Assembly (NCBI GenBank): GCA_964502005.1
Contig: CAZCUX010000017.1
Location: forward strand, 75,861-139,860
Reading direction: 5' to 3'
Length of the DNA: 64,000 bases
DNA from: CAJWOS01 sp964502005
GTDB taxonomy: Bacteria > Myxococcota_A > UBA796 > UBA2385
Below are positions 42,561 to 51,483 of this stretch, in pieces (positions within the stretch are counted from its first letter, which is position 1; each line of letters begins with the position of its first letter). The notes under the pieces were generated by a model. It was not told the DNA's origin, did no database searches, and saw nothing but the letters and a program-made list of their open reading frames with translations. The position numbers were made by a program, and so were the translations under genes.

Positions 42561-42577
42561 ATGGGTCATTGACCCAT
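42561..42577. promoter_or_regulatory. Perfect 17-bp palindrome between divergent genes
   Basis: ATGGGTCA-T-TGACCCAT, with a GACCGGTC palindrome 5 nt to its left (42548-42555). It is 150 nt from the surface-protein start and 106 nt from the divergent lipoprotein start. The form suits a dimeric repressor operator. Confidence 0.55.
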
Positions 42578-42682
42578 TGGCGCGGCGATGGGCGACCTGT
42601 CTCTTTTGCGTGTGTTGGTGTGGGGTGATTGGTACGGATTTTGCATGGGGTCGTGACCTTTGGTTCCTTGGAGCGTTCGACG

Positions 42683-43369
42683 ATGTGCCCCCGTGTCGGC
42701 CCATTGCTGCTTGCTTTCGTGTGCTGCGCTTCCGGCCTTTGGGCGTGTGCGCGGGACCTACGCGAGACGTTGCCGGCAGAGGCCCCGGAAGCTGTGGAGT
42801 GGTGTGACCTTTCGTTTCCGAACGGTATGGTGTGGTCGGGCGCGTGTACGGTGCGGGCGAGCGCGGCTTCTGTAGACGTCGCGCCGGTGGAATCGGCGGC
42901 TTGGGGCCCTATTGCGCGGTTGTCGGCGCGTCCGACCGCGGCGGGGACGGCGCAGCTCACGGCGCTTTCTGCGTCGGGTACGCCGCTCTGGGACTCCACG
43001 GCAATCCGCGATGCGTCGGGTTGGCAAGGCGTTGGACTTGTGGTCCATGTGCGTGGGGCGGCTGCGTCGGCGACGCCTGTGGTGGAACCCTCGGAATGGG
43101 CGGTGGTGGTGGCTTTTGGTCCCGGTCCCGATGCGCCGCAAGTGCGCGATGCGGACGCCCGCTTGGCTGCCTTGTCGCCTGTGTTGGGGATGACGGTGTA
43201 TGTGGGGCCGGGAAGCTGTGGCGCGGATGTCGAGGACGACGGCTTGGAGGGGCGAACGGTGGTATTGGCCCTGTTTTCGAGCCGTCTGGACGCGCTTGTG
43301 TTTGCGCGCTCGCTCCAACCGCCGCCGATGGGCGTCGTGCCTCGTTCGGCGGCATGTGGCGGTACTTGA
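42683..43369 (+). CDS. Hypothetical lipoprotein
   Basis: A protein of 228 residues. The ATG at 42683 has GGAG 9 nt upstream and starts a lipoprotein-like signal (hydrophobic core ending GLWAC). The mature part is Ala/Val-rich with a few Cys residues (EWCDLSF, GACTV, GSCGAD, AACGG) and no family I recognise. It is divergent from the OmpA/surface-protein operon across a region with a perfect palindrome, and 127 nt upstream of pepD on the same strand. Confidence 0.65.
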   Translation: MCPRVGPLLLAFVCCASGLWACARDLRETLPAEAPEAVEWCDLSFPNGMVWSGACTVRASAASVDVAPVESAAWGPIARLSARPTAAGTAQLTALSASGTPLWDSTAIRDASGWQGVGLVVHVRGAAASATPVVEPSEWAVVVAFGPGPDAPQVRDADARLAALSPVLGMTVYVGPGSCGADVEDDGLEGRTVVLALFSSRLDALVFARSLQPPPMGVVPRSAACGGT

Positions 43370-43496
43370 CGCCCACCTCCGCGGGTCCTGCGCCCTCGCA
43401 GCGTGGACGCAGAAGGGAACGGACTTTGCGCGCCGAGGTGGATAAGGGGTCGTTTTGGCGCCTGTCGTTTGGGTGGGCGCGCTGCTGGAGGCCACT

Positions 43497-44966
43497 GTGA
43501 ACGACACCCACCCTTTGTCTGGTTTGGAGCCTGCTTCGTTGTGGGGCTGGTTTGCGCGCATTTGTGCGGTGCCCCACGGTTCGAAGCAAGAAGACGCCCT
43601 GATGGCCGACCTTGTCGCGCAGGCCGAGCTTCGCGGCTGGGGCGTGAAGCGCGACCATGTGGGCAACTTGGTGGTGTTGGTGCCGGCGACACCGGGCTTC
43701 GAATCGGTGCCGACGCTCGTGATGCAGGGGCACGCCGATATGGTGTGCGAGAAGAACCGGGAGACGGTCCACAACTTTGAGACCGACCCCATTCGCTGTA
43801 TGGTCGAGGACGGCTGGGTCACGGCGGAAGGCACGACCCTCGGCGCCGACAATGGCATTGGCGTCGCGGCGGCGTTGTCGCTTGCCGAAGACCCCGCGTG
43901 CGACCACGGTCCCCTCGAAATCCTCATCACGATTGACGAAGAGACGGGCTTGACCGGCGCAAACGCTCTCGAAGCGTCGTTGTTGACCGGTCGCACCCTA
44001 CTGAATCTCGATTCAGAGGAAGAAGGCACGCTCTATGTGGGCTGCGCGGGCGGTCTCGACACCGAAATCGTGCTGCCGATGCCGCGTGTGGCAGGTGCGG
44101 AGGCGCTCGGCGTGGTGGTGTGTGTGCGGGGCTTGAAAGGTGGACATTCTGGTCTGAATATCCATGAAGGGCGCGGAAATGCGCTGCAGTTCGCGGGCCG
44201 CTTGCTCGAAGCCGCGACAGAACGCTGCGGTGCCCGCCTGCATCGCCTGGAGGGCGGCTCCAAGCGCAACGCGATTCCCCGGGAAGCGGAGGTGTACCTA
44301 ACGATTCCGGCCGACCAGAAGGACGCGCTGCGGGCGTTGTGCGCGTCGCTGGCGGACACGTTCCGCGCGGGTCTTCCGGCCTTTGACCGCGACCTCGACA
44401 TTCGGGTAGCGCGCGCCGACGTCCCCGATGACCCGTTCGCCGCGTCTGCGGTGGCCGCGCTGGTGGGGCTTTTGGCGGAGACTCCCCATGGGGTCATCGC
44501 CATGAGCAAAGACTTGCCGGGCTTGGTCGAGACATCGACCAATCTGGGCGTCGCCCGCACCGAAGGCGCGTCGGTTCGTCTCATCACGAGCCAGCGAAGC
44601 TCGGTGGACGCCGACCGTCTCGCATTGGGGCAAGCGGTGCGCGACACGGCGACTCGTTGGGGGGCCACGGCGGAGTCGAACAATGGCTACCCTGGTTGGG
44701 ACCCCAAGTTGTCGTCTCCCATTTTGGGCCGTGCGCAGGCCGTTTGGGAGCGTCTCACCGGCAAAACACCGCATGTCACCGCGATTCACGCGGGTCTCGA
44801 ATGCGGCATTATCGGCGAGCGCTTTCCCGAGATGGACATGGTGTCCTTTGGACCCGACATTACTGGCGCCCACTCCCCCGATGAGCGGGTCAATATTGGC
44901 AGTGTGGGCCGGTTTTATGAATACGCGCGGGCCTTGGTTTCGGACTATACGAGGGCGCACGCGTAG
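43497..44966 (+). CDS. pepD: Aminoacyl-histidine dipeptidase PepD (M20 family)
   Basis: A protein of 489 residues from a GTG with GGAGG 5 nt upstream, the usual PepD length. Metal and catalytic residues are in order: His in MQGHADMVCEKN, bridging Asp in TLGADNGIG, the Glu pair in IDEETGLTGA, Asp in LNLDSEEE and the C-terminal His in AIHAGLECGI. HSGLNIHEGRGNA marks the lid domain that completes the site. It is a cytoplasmic Zn-dependent dipeptidase acting on Xaa-His and other short peptides, recycling amino acids. Full length with no defects. Confidence 0.95.
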   Translation: MNDTHPLSGLEPASLWGWFARICAVPHGSKQEDALMADLVAQAELRGWGVKRDHVGNLVVLVPATPGFESVPTLVMQGHADMVCEKNRETVHNFETDPIRCMVEDGWVTAEGTTLGADNGIGVAAALSLAEDPACDHGPLEILITIDEETGLTGANALEASLLTGRTLLNLDSEEEGTLYVGCAGGLDTEIVLPMPRVAGAEALGVVVCVRGLKGGHSGLNIHEGRGNALQFAGRLLEAATERCGARLHRLEGGSKRNAIPREAEVYLTIPADQKDALRALCASLADTFRAGLPAFDRDLDIRVARADVPDDPFAASAVAALVGLLAETPHGVIAMSKDLPGLVETSTNLGVARTEGASVRLITSQRSSVDADRLALGQAVRDTATRWGATAESNNGYPGWDPKLSSPILGRAQAVWERLTGKTPHVTAIHAGLECGIIGERFPEMDMVSFGPDITGAHSPDERVNIGSVGRFYEYARALVSDYTRAHA

Positions 44967-45057
44967 TGTTTTGGGACATGCGCCTCGCTCCGTCCTCGAA
45001 ATCGCGACACGCGGAAATCCGAATTAGTATCGGAAGCAAGAACGAGGCTGTTTGCCG

Positions 45058-46173
45058 ATGACCCCACACATTACAAAACTCCACATCGATGCGTTTCGGG
45101 GACTTCGTGACGTCACGCTCCATGATATTGGTGGCGTCACTCTTGTCTTCGGCCCCAATAACGTCGGAAAGACGAGCGTTTTGGAGGCCATCAGCCTCGC
45201 AAGTCGTCCCCTGGACACCCAACATTGGTTGCGCGTCGCGCGGGGGCGATGCTTGGGCTGGATGTCCATTACGTCGTCAGATGCGGTGAAGTCGTTGTTC
45301 CCTGGTTCGGGTCAGGAGCCGGATGCTCTCTATTCGGGCACGCTGGGTTTTCGGGTTTGGGCCTCTTCCGCTCCGGGAGACGTCCGTGTGACGGCACGGT
45401 TTGTCGAAGGAGAGCGGGTGGTTCCTGATCCAGTTCGCAAGGGGCAGCTCCAAATCTTCGACGATACGGAGCGATTTGCGTCGCTCACGGTCTCGGCGAC
45501 GGATTTGGATGCAAACCCCATCTTTCCGGAACTCGGCGACTTGGTTGAGGAGGTCGCAGCGGAAATTGGCTCTGGCTCCACCACAATCTCGCGTGGCAAG
45601 CTGGGGCGTCGGAGGGTCGAATATGTACGTTCGGCGGACCATTATGACGAACGAGCCATCGCGACGCGGCTCAATCAAGCGCTCAAGGCTGGCTACCGGG
45701 TGGACCTTGTTCGTTTGCTTCAAAAGTTGGATCCGCGCATCACGGATATTGAAGTGCTGTCCAATCAAAACCAACGGGCAGCGATGTATCTTCGGCATAC
45801 CCATGCCGGCGTGCTTCCGCTCAGTGCGTTTGGTGATGGTGTGCGTAGGCTTGCACTCCTTTCCATTGCCGTCAATGTTGCCCGTGATGGTATTCTTGTC
45901 GTCGATGAAATTGATACCGCTTTGCACCATAGCGTGTTGGGAGATGTGTTTGGTTGGCTTGTGAGCGCATGCAGAGACTCCAACACACAACTTGTGGCAT
46001 CATCCCACAACATAGAAGCCATCGATGCTTGTGTGCATGCGACGAGGCAAATGGATATAGAGACGACCGGAATTCGGCTCTCGACGGACGATAAACAGGC
46101 AGTACGCGCAACCACGTTGTCTCATCAACAACTTGTTCGCCTCCGAATGGAACGTGGTTGGGAGATTCGCTAA
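45058..46173 (+). CDS. AAA ATPase of an OLD/PARIS-like defence pair
   Basis: A protein of 371 residues. The fold is the AAA_15/AAA_21 (SMC/OLD-like) ATPase: N-terminal FRGLRDVT strand, Walker A GPNNVGKTS (32-40), a helical insert, a signature-like LSAFGDGVRRL, Walker B GILVVDEIDTALH, and a conserved His in ASSHNIEA. There is no TOPRIM domain attached. The stop overlaps the ATG of the next gene (TAATG), which encodes a DUF3226 TOPRIM-like protein. Split ATPase-TOPRIM pairs such as PARIS (AriA/AriB) act as anti-phage systems; that role here is inferred from architecture and coupling. The gene is slightly less GC-rich than pepD. Confidence 0.82.
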   Translation: MTPHITKLHIDAFRGLRDVTLHDIGGVTLVFGPNNVGKTSVLEAISLASRPLDTQHWLRVARGRCLGWMSITSSDAVKSLFPGSGQEPDALYSGTLGFRVWASSAPGDVRVTARFVEGERVVPDPVRKGQLQIFDDTERFASLTVSATDLDANPIFPELGDLVEEVAAEIGSGSTTISRGKLGRRRVEYVRSADHYDERAIATRLNQALKAGYRVDLVRLLQKLDPRITDIEVLSNQNQRAAMYLRHTHAGVLPLSAFGDGVRRLALLSIAVNVARDGILVVDEIDTALHHSVLGDVFGWLVSACRDSNTQLVASSHNIEAIDACVHATRQMDIETTGIRLSTDDKQAVRATTLSHQQLVRLRMERGWEIR

Positions 46174-47113
46174 TGAGACATGGTGCTTTTGTCGTCGAGG
46201 GGGCCCATGACGCGTGGTTTTTGTATCGTTTCTTGAAGTTGTCGCCAAAACCGTTCGAGGTTGTGAAACATCTGGATACGTTGTCTCCCGAATGGAGAGG
46301 CATTATCCCGAGAGTATTTCCCCACGACGGCGACCTCATGCGTCGTGTGCCGGTGCCCTTGTTCTTCGCGAACGAAGAGGTGACCGTGGCGATTGTTCTC
46401 GCCATCGGCGAATCAAATATCCCGAGCAATGTAGCAGATTTGTTGACCGCCGAAAGTATGGGTAAAACGCCGAAGCTCGATTTCCTCGGTGTGCTGATTG
46501 ACGCGGATAACCAGGAGGGGACGGAGAAGTACCAACAGTTTTGCACAGCGATGGCGAACGTCAATGTGCACTTGCCNNNNNNNNNNNNNNNNNNNNNNNN
46601 NNNNNNNNNNNNNNNNNNNNNNNNNNNNNNNNNNNNNNNNNNNNNNNNNNNNNNNNNNNNNNNNNNNNNNNNNNNNCGGAGAAGTACCAACAGTTTTGCA
46701 CAGCGATGGCGAACGTCAATGTGCACTTGCCCCCCGGACCTGGCCTGGTTTCCAACAGCGGCCTGCGAATGGGTGTGTGGGTGTTCCCCGATTGTAGAAG
46801 TGCCGGTACGCTCGAAGACCTCCTCAAAACAGCGGGTCAGGAGGTGTATCCAAAACTGATGGATAATGCGGGTAGGTTCATCGGGGAACTTGGCGATTTG
46901 CGCGACTTGGGACTGAACAGTGGGGAGCGTCGCGAGTTCAATAAGCCTGCCGGTAAAGACAAAGCCCTGCTGGCGGTTGTCGCCAATGTTTTGCGGCCAG
47001 GTCGCGCAGTACACAACTCCATTCAAGATAACCGTTGGATTTCATCGCAGTCTATCAACGGTATTCCTACCCTAACGGCGCTCCAAACATTTGTGGAATC
47101 CCTGGTTGGGTAG
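46173..47113 (+). CDS. DUF3226 TOPRIM-like partner, split by an assembly gap
   Basis: The coordinates include a 100-N gap and a duplicated 55-nt flank; removing 155 nt gives one unbroken frame of about 261 residues. The N-terminus has the TOPRIM-type acidic motif (FVVEGAHD, Glu9) and, near 108-112, LIDADNQ with Asp110-x-Asp112. The second half has GLRMGVWVFPDCRSAGTLED, a pattern shared with DUF3226, and an ATP/nuclease-independent tail. In OLD-like systems the TOPRIM unit is the nuclease effector triggered by its ATPase. It is coupled to the upstream AAA gene by TAATG. Its stop is 18 nt before the end of a convergent desaturase gene. Confidence 0.72.
46522..46731. other. Scaffold gap with duplicated contig ends
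   Basis: 100 Ns (46577-46676) flanked by the same 55 bases: 46522-46576 equals 46677-46731. This is what a scaffolder leaves when two contigs sharing a 55-base k-mer overlap are joined with a default gap. There is probably no missing sequence. Confidence 0.92.
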
Positions 47114-47130
47114 GGGCGATGTGCGTGAGG

Positions 47131-48075
47131 CTACTTGGCCGGCGGGGTCGCGTAGACCATCCCGTCGGCCACGGGCGCGAACTGTCCGCTTGCCTGGTCG
47201 ATATACCGGTGGTGGAAGAAGTACGGTTGGAGGTCGGCGGGCATGATGTTGCGCAGCTTCGCGTGGTAGGCGGGCAAGAGGTACCACGGCACGCTGAAGT
47301 TGGCGTGGTGCTCGAAGTGGTAGTTGATGTTGAACGGCGAGCTCAAGCGCTGGAAGGGATAAAAGTACGTGCGCGATCGGAGCAGGGGGTCAGCGACGTG
47401 TTGCAGGCCGCCGCCGTGCTCTTGTGCTTTCTTGAGGAGGTTGAACACGCCGAGCACTTGCAGTCCAAACAAGATAGCGAGTGACGAATACGCGCTCCAA
47501 TACATACCAATCAGGACCATTGGCAGCACAAACGTCAGCACACCCAAGCCAAAGCGCCTCGCGGAGAAGCCGTACTGATTGGACGGATTGAAGGCCATGA
47601 CCGCGCCCGGGACGAGCAAAATGAGCGCGATGCGTTGGTAGAGGCGGGAACCAGTAATGGGCTCGCGGTCTTGGGGGTCGTCGGGTTCGCAAGGGCGGAG
47701 GTGGTGGATGGTGTGACCTTCTTCCCAATGCTTGAGGTAATCGGTGAAGAAGGGCGCGCAGAAGGCCATACCGATGCGCCGGTTCCATCGTTTTTGTTGT
47801 TCTCGGTCGCTCGAAAGCACAAACATATTGTGGCTGCATTCGTGAATGACGAGAATAAACAGCGAAAAGAACAACGAACCGAGCAGCCAGGGGGTCAATA
47901 GCAGGTATGCGGCAGTGGGCAGGTATGCGCCGGCAACAATAATACCTACAATACCCATTAGTACACAAGTCGTCCAAAGCAAGTTGAGACGGTTGTGCTC
48001 TTCTGGTTTTTGGCGCATTGCGTGAAATTCACGCCCTGCAGAAATCGCTTCCCGCATCCACGGTTCACGGGTCAT
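47131..48075 (-). CDS. Membrane fatty acid desaturase family protein
   Basis: A protein of 314 residues; GGGAG lies 6 nt before ATG 48075. Four to five membrane segments frame His boxes HECSH, HTIHH and HFEHH, the layout of the FA_desaturase superfamily that also includes carotene hydroxylases and sphingolipid desaturases. It differs from the delta-9-type enzyme at 26919. It likely modifies an acyl lipid or carotenoid with O2; the exact substrate is not clear. It is convergent with the DUF3226 gene (18 nt between stops) and divergent from the radical SAM gene. Confidence 0.82.
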   Translation of the reverse strand: MTREPWMREAISAGREFHAMRQKPEEHNRLNLLWTTCVLMGIVGIIVAGAYLPTAAYLLLTPWLLGSLFFSLFILVIHECSHNMFVLSSDREQQKRWNRRIGMAFCAPFFTDYLKHWEEGHTIHHLRPCEPDDPQDREPITGSRLYQRIALILLVPGAVMAFNPSNQYGFSARRFGLGVLTFVLPMVLIGMYWSAYSSLAILFGLQVLGVFNLLKKAQEHGGGLQHVADPLLRSRTYFYPFQRLSSPFNINYHFEHHANFSVPWYLLPAYHAKLRNIMPADLQPYFFHHRYIDQASGQFAPVADGMVYATPPAK

Positions 48076-48449
48076 AGCAGCTCCCACCGGAGTTGGGCGA
48101 CAATCCGGTATTCGAAGACAACAAAGGGACACCCAACGTACGCCGCAGACGTTGGAAACAACTCAAATCGCGCATTCCGGCGAAATGAAGGGTATTCGGA
48201 AAAACGCCGATACCTGCAAATGACCCGATCGGAGCGATGTGTGAACCAGTATCGAAACGGATGGTGCACCTTCGGCGTGGCGGGGTCACGGGAAGCGGGA
48301 ATGCCCTGGTTGGGGCATCCCTGCGGAGAGAGAACATGTTGTAGCACATGCCGTTTCAGGACGCGCACCGTGAACGCGGTTTCCCGCTTGCTTCGGATTC
48401 CCCCGTGGTTTCATCGGGCGAAATCTCGCTGCTGGGGTACATTGGAGCT
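48076..48449. other. Divergent intergenic region between desaturase and radical SAM genes
   Basis: A stretch of 374 nt. It holds a hairpin at 48297-48321 (GGG-A-ATGCCC paired with GGGCAT-CCC, one bulged base, 5-6 nt loop) about 130 nt before the radical SAM start; it may be a leader structure. The radical SAM frame is open back to 48348, but this part has no domain. Confidence 0.4.
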
Positions 48450-49664
48450 ATGTCAAACTTCGGTTTCCGAGACATATCTGTCGCGCCACCGCAGCGTGCC
48501 TTGGCTCGGCCCGCGGAGGGCTTGATCGTCGCGCGTCCAGGAAACCAGCCGGAGAGTGCGTTTCGCGACACCCGAAAGAACGTCGAAATCAACGTCGGCA
48601 AGGCGTGCAACAATCGTTGCGTTTTTTGTATTGATGGGCTCCCCAAACGGGAAGACCGTTCGTTTATGCCGTTTCTTGCCATGCAGCGGGAGCTGGAGCA
48701 GTGGTACGCCGAGGGCTATCGGTCGGTCGGTTTTTTGGGGGGCGAGCCGACCGCGTACCCGAAAATTTGTGAGAGTGTCGCGTATGCGCGGTCCTTGGGT
48801 TTTACCCGCGTCGCGATTGCCACAAACGCCACACGTCTGCGCCTGACGCACTTTACCGACCGCTTGCTCGATGCGGGCCTGACGCGCATTACCATCTCGA
48901 TGCATGGCCACACGGCGGCGTTGGAGGACCGTCTCACGCGGGTGCCGGGGAATTTTGAAAAGAAGTGCGCCGCGATTCGGTATCTCGTACAAAAACGGCG
49001 CGAAGAGGGCGTTCTCAAGGACGGGTTGTCCATCAACATCGTGTTGAACGGTTGGAACCATCGCTTTTTGCCCCGCATGATGCGTTTTTTTTACGAAGAA
49101 CTGGGCGTAGACGACATTCGCGCCAACTTCATCCGGCCCGAGGGATACGCCGAAGGCGACCGGGACCTCACGCCGCAGTATCACGAGGTCGTTCCGTCGC
49201 TTATCAAGGGCGTCGTCTTGGCGGAAACGCACTTCAAACGAGTCTTTACGTTTGGTGGATTTCCGATGTGCGTTTTGCCAAAGGCATTGCGGCAAGATGC
49301 GCATCTATTGGCGCGATACATGGGGGAGTACCGCGACTTGTCAACGGCTTGCTCGATTCGTACTATCTACACGGCGGAGCGGTTCTCCGACGATGAAGCG
49401 GACTCCTCGGCGTGGGTCAAAGACATCCCCAGCAGCACCGTGTTTTACGACCCATCGGAGGGCCGCGAGCGCTTCAACTGGCAGGACCGCAAGAAGGCCG
49501 ACCTCAAGGGCCAACCCGCGGCATGTGGCGCGTGTGACCTTCGCGGTGTGTGTGAGGGCGTGTGGCGGGGCTACCTCGACATTTGGGGCGACGCGCGGTT
49601 CCGGCCCGTCGTATTGTCCGACACCGCGCTCGGCTCCGCGCGCGGAGACGTCAGCCGCCCGTAG
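48450..49664 (+). CDS. Radical SAM enzyme with C-terminal SPASM-like Cys cluster
   Basis: About 404 residues from ATG 48450; the frame is open to 48348, and GGAG sits only 2 nt before the chosen ATG, so the start is uncertain. Cys53, Cys57 and Cys60 (CNNRCVFC) bind the catalytic 4Fe-4S cluster; FLGGEPT gives the SAM-binding GGEP motif. A C-terminal CGACDLRGVCEGVW segment looks like part of a SPASM/twitch auxiliary cluster, as in peptide- or sugar-modifying enzymes. No small precursor peptide gene is evident nearby. Its stop lies 14 nt inside the convergent hydrolase gene. Confidence 0.85.
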   Translation: MSNFGFRDISVAPPQRALARPAEGLIVARPGNQPESAFRDTRKNVEINVGKACNNRCVFCIDGLPKREDRSFMPFLAMQRELEQWYAEGYRSVGFLGGEPTAYPKICESVAYARSLGFTRVAIATNATRLRLTHFTDRLLDAGLTRITISMHGHTAALEDRLTRVPGNFEKKCAAIRYLVQKRREEGVLKDGLSINIVLNGWNHRFLPRMMRFFYEELGVDDIRANFIRPEGYAEGDRDLTPQYHEVVPSLIKGVVLAETHFKRVFTFGGFPMCVLPKALRQDAHLLARYMGEYRDLSTACSIRTIYTAERFSDDEADSSAWVKDIPSSTVFYDPSEGRERFNWQDRKKADLKGQPAACGACDLRGVCEGVWRGYLDIWGDARFRPVVLSDTALGSARGDVSRP

Positions 49665-50802
49665 TCGAGAGCGTCACGAAGGCGGGCACATCGCCTGTGA
49701 CGCCTTGGCTTTGGTCGCGCAGGTGTTGGTCGAGGAACAAGGTGATGTTTCCGCGGAGGACAGGCCCAGAGTCGGTCAGGGGCAAAAACGAATCGCCGCA
49801 AGTAGGCACGGCGACGGTTGCGCCCGGGCAGCCATCGGTGCCGAGCTGCACCAACTGCCCGATGAGCGCGGTGTTGATGTCGTCGCGGGGGAGGAGCAGG
49901 GTGTCGGCGAGGCCGCCCAAGTCGAAGGTGCAGATGTCGGAGAACGCGAGGTGGCCGGCGCCATCTAGCGCGAGGCGGGTTCCGTTCGGCACATCGGCGA
50001 AGGCGGCGGCGACATCGGCCTCGGGGATGATGCTGTCGCAGGTGCCGTCCATCGCGAGCACGGGAACGTCGCTGGTGACGGCAGGGGGCGCGGCGAGGAT
50101 GACCGCCGCGTTCCAAGTGGGGTCCTCGTTGGCGAGGGTCACGCTCGTCATCCCGCCGGCGGAGTGGCCCATGATGGCGCGTTTGGACGTATCGACGGCG
50201 CCTTCGAGGAAGTCTGGGGTGGCCTCGAGGGCGGTCAGAATCGACTGGATGTCGGCGGGGCCGGAGTCGTCCACCGACAGCGAGCAGCCTTCGAGCGGCG
50301 GCGAAAACAAGCAGGGCAACAGGTTGCGAATGGAGCGACCTGCGTGCTCGGTGGAGAAGACGACGTAGCCGCGGCTGGCGAGATGCGCGGTGATATCGAC
50401 GCTTTGCGCGGCGAACCCGCCGAAGCCGTGGCTAAAAAATACCACGGGGAAGGACGTGCCGGTGGCGCGCAAGGGCGCGTCGCGGACGGCGCGGGTGGGT
50501 AGCACCGGCAAGTCGTTGGTGCCGAGGGCTGCGAGCACCGATTCGGGCAATAAGTCGGCAAGCGCCACGGACTCGGGCGTTTCGTCGGCGCTGGCGTCTG
50601 CGGCCGGGTACCACACCTCGACGTCGTGGTTGCCCCAGCGCACGGTGCGCACGCCGACGGGCACGCCGAACTCCGCGGGGTCGTCGGGGAGGACGAGGGG
50701 TTCGAGGTCTGCGCCGCTGTCGGGGGTGTCCTTGCCGCTACAGCCGACAACGCCCAATGAGAAGGAGGAGAGCATCAGGAACGAAAACGAACGCAGCGCC
50801 AT
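49651..50802 (-). CDS. Secreted alpha/beta-hydrolase lipoprotein
   Basis: A protein of 383 residues with a lipoprotein signal (lipobox GVVGC). The hydrolase fold shows VVFFSHGFGG (oxyanion HGFGG), the nucleophile elbow GHSAGG, Asp in MDGTCDSII and His in GAGHLAFS. Arrangement is like PAF-acetylhydrolase or dienelactone-hydrolase-type enzymes. It would act on an extracellular ester; the substrate is unknown. Several extra Cys residues suggest disulfides. A Ser/Asp linker separates the anchor from the enzyme. Longer upstream starts re-read non-coding or Arg-rich sequence. It overlaps the radical SAM gene end by 14 nt. Confidence 0.82.
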   Translation of the reverse strand: MALRSFSFLMLSSFSLGVVGCSGKDTPDSGADLEPLVLPDDPAEFGVPVGVRTVRWGNHDVEVWYPAADASADETPESVALADLLPESVLAALGTNDLPVLPTRAVRDAPLRATGTSFPVVFFSHGFGGFAAQSVDITAHLASRGYVVFSTEHAGRSIRNLLPCLFSPPLEGCSLSVDDSGPADIQSILTALEATPDFLEGAVDTSKRAIMGHSAGGMTSVTLANEDPTWNAAVILAAPPAVTSDVPVLAMDGTCDSIIPEADVAAAFADVPNGTRLALDGAGHLAFSDICTFDLGGLADTLLLPRDDINTALIGQLVQLGTDGCPGATVAVPTCGDSFLPLTDSGPVLRGNITLFLDQHLRDQSQGVTGDVPAFVTLSTTGG

Positions 50803-50973
50803 AGGACCGTCCAATCGTGGTGTGCTTTTGTACCCGGTTTGTATACAGTTTGCCAGCGAAACATCGCGGGGCGACGGTCGCTGCTCTCGCGGGAACCAAT
50901 CGGCATAGCCGGCGCCCCGTTTGCCTGGGAAGGCGATAGCGGGGTGTGCGTCCATCCAGCAGCGGAGGCGACG

Positions 50974-51447
50974 ATGTGGCTTGCGATATTGTGGTTTGTG
51001 TCCCTCGGGAATGCGGCGGATATGGGCGTTTCGTGTGCGATGGACGACAAGTACGCGACGCCCGCCGAGATGGAATGGCGTGCGTGGTGGTCGGCGGTGC
51101 TGGCGGGTGCGGCGGCGCGCCCGCGGGACCTTCAGGCGAGCACGGGCGGCGGCCCGGGTGGCGCGGAGTGGAACACCGCCTGCGACTTGGTGGTTTGGGC
51201 GCGCTTGAGCGCCGCGGAATCGCCCGAGGGCTGGAGCGTCGCAGGCCGTCCAATGGCGATTTGGCCCGGCCAACCCACCTTGTTGGTGGCTTCAGTGCCC
51301 CTCGATACATGGCAATCGCAGCGCCGCCCCGCAAAGCGCGGGGAGGTCGATGCAGAAATACGTCGCGCCGTGTCTGTGGTGTCGCTGGCGGTCGAGGCGC
51401 CCACCACCCAAGCGCCGTTGCGCTTTTTGTGGGCGGCGGGGGAATAA
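50974..51447 (+). CDS. Small exported protein of unknown function
   Basis: A protein of 157 residues with GGAGG 5 nt before its ATG and a short signal peptide (MWLAILWFVSLGNA). The mature part has two Cys residues (VSCAMDD, NTACDLV) and a Trp-rich start (EWRAWWSAVL). No family recognised. It is divergent from the hydrolase gene (171 nt) and convergent with the lipoxygenase gene (36 nt between stops). Confidence 0.6.
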   Translation: MWLAILWFVSLGNAADMGVSCAMDDKYATPAEMEWRAWWSAVLAGAAARPRDLQASTGGGPGGAEWNTACDLVVWARLSAAESPEGWSVAGRPMAIWPGQPTLLVASVPLDTWQSQRRPAKRGEVDAEIRRAVSVVSLAVEAPTTQAPLRFLWAAGE

Positions 51448-51483
51448 GCGCGCGGCTCTCCAGCGCGCGGGGCGACCGATGCG

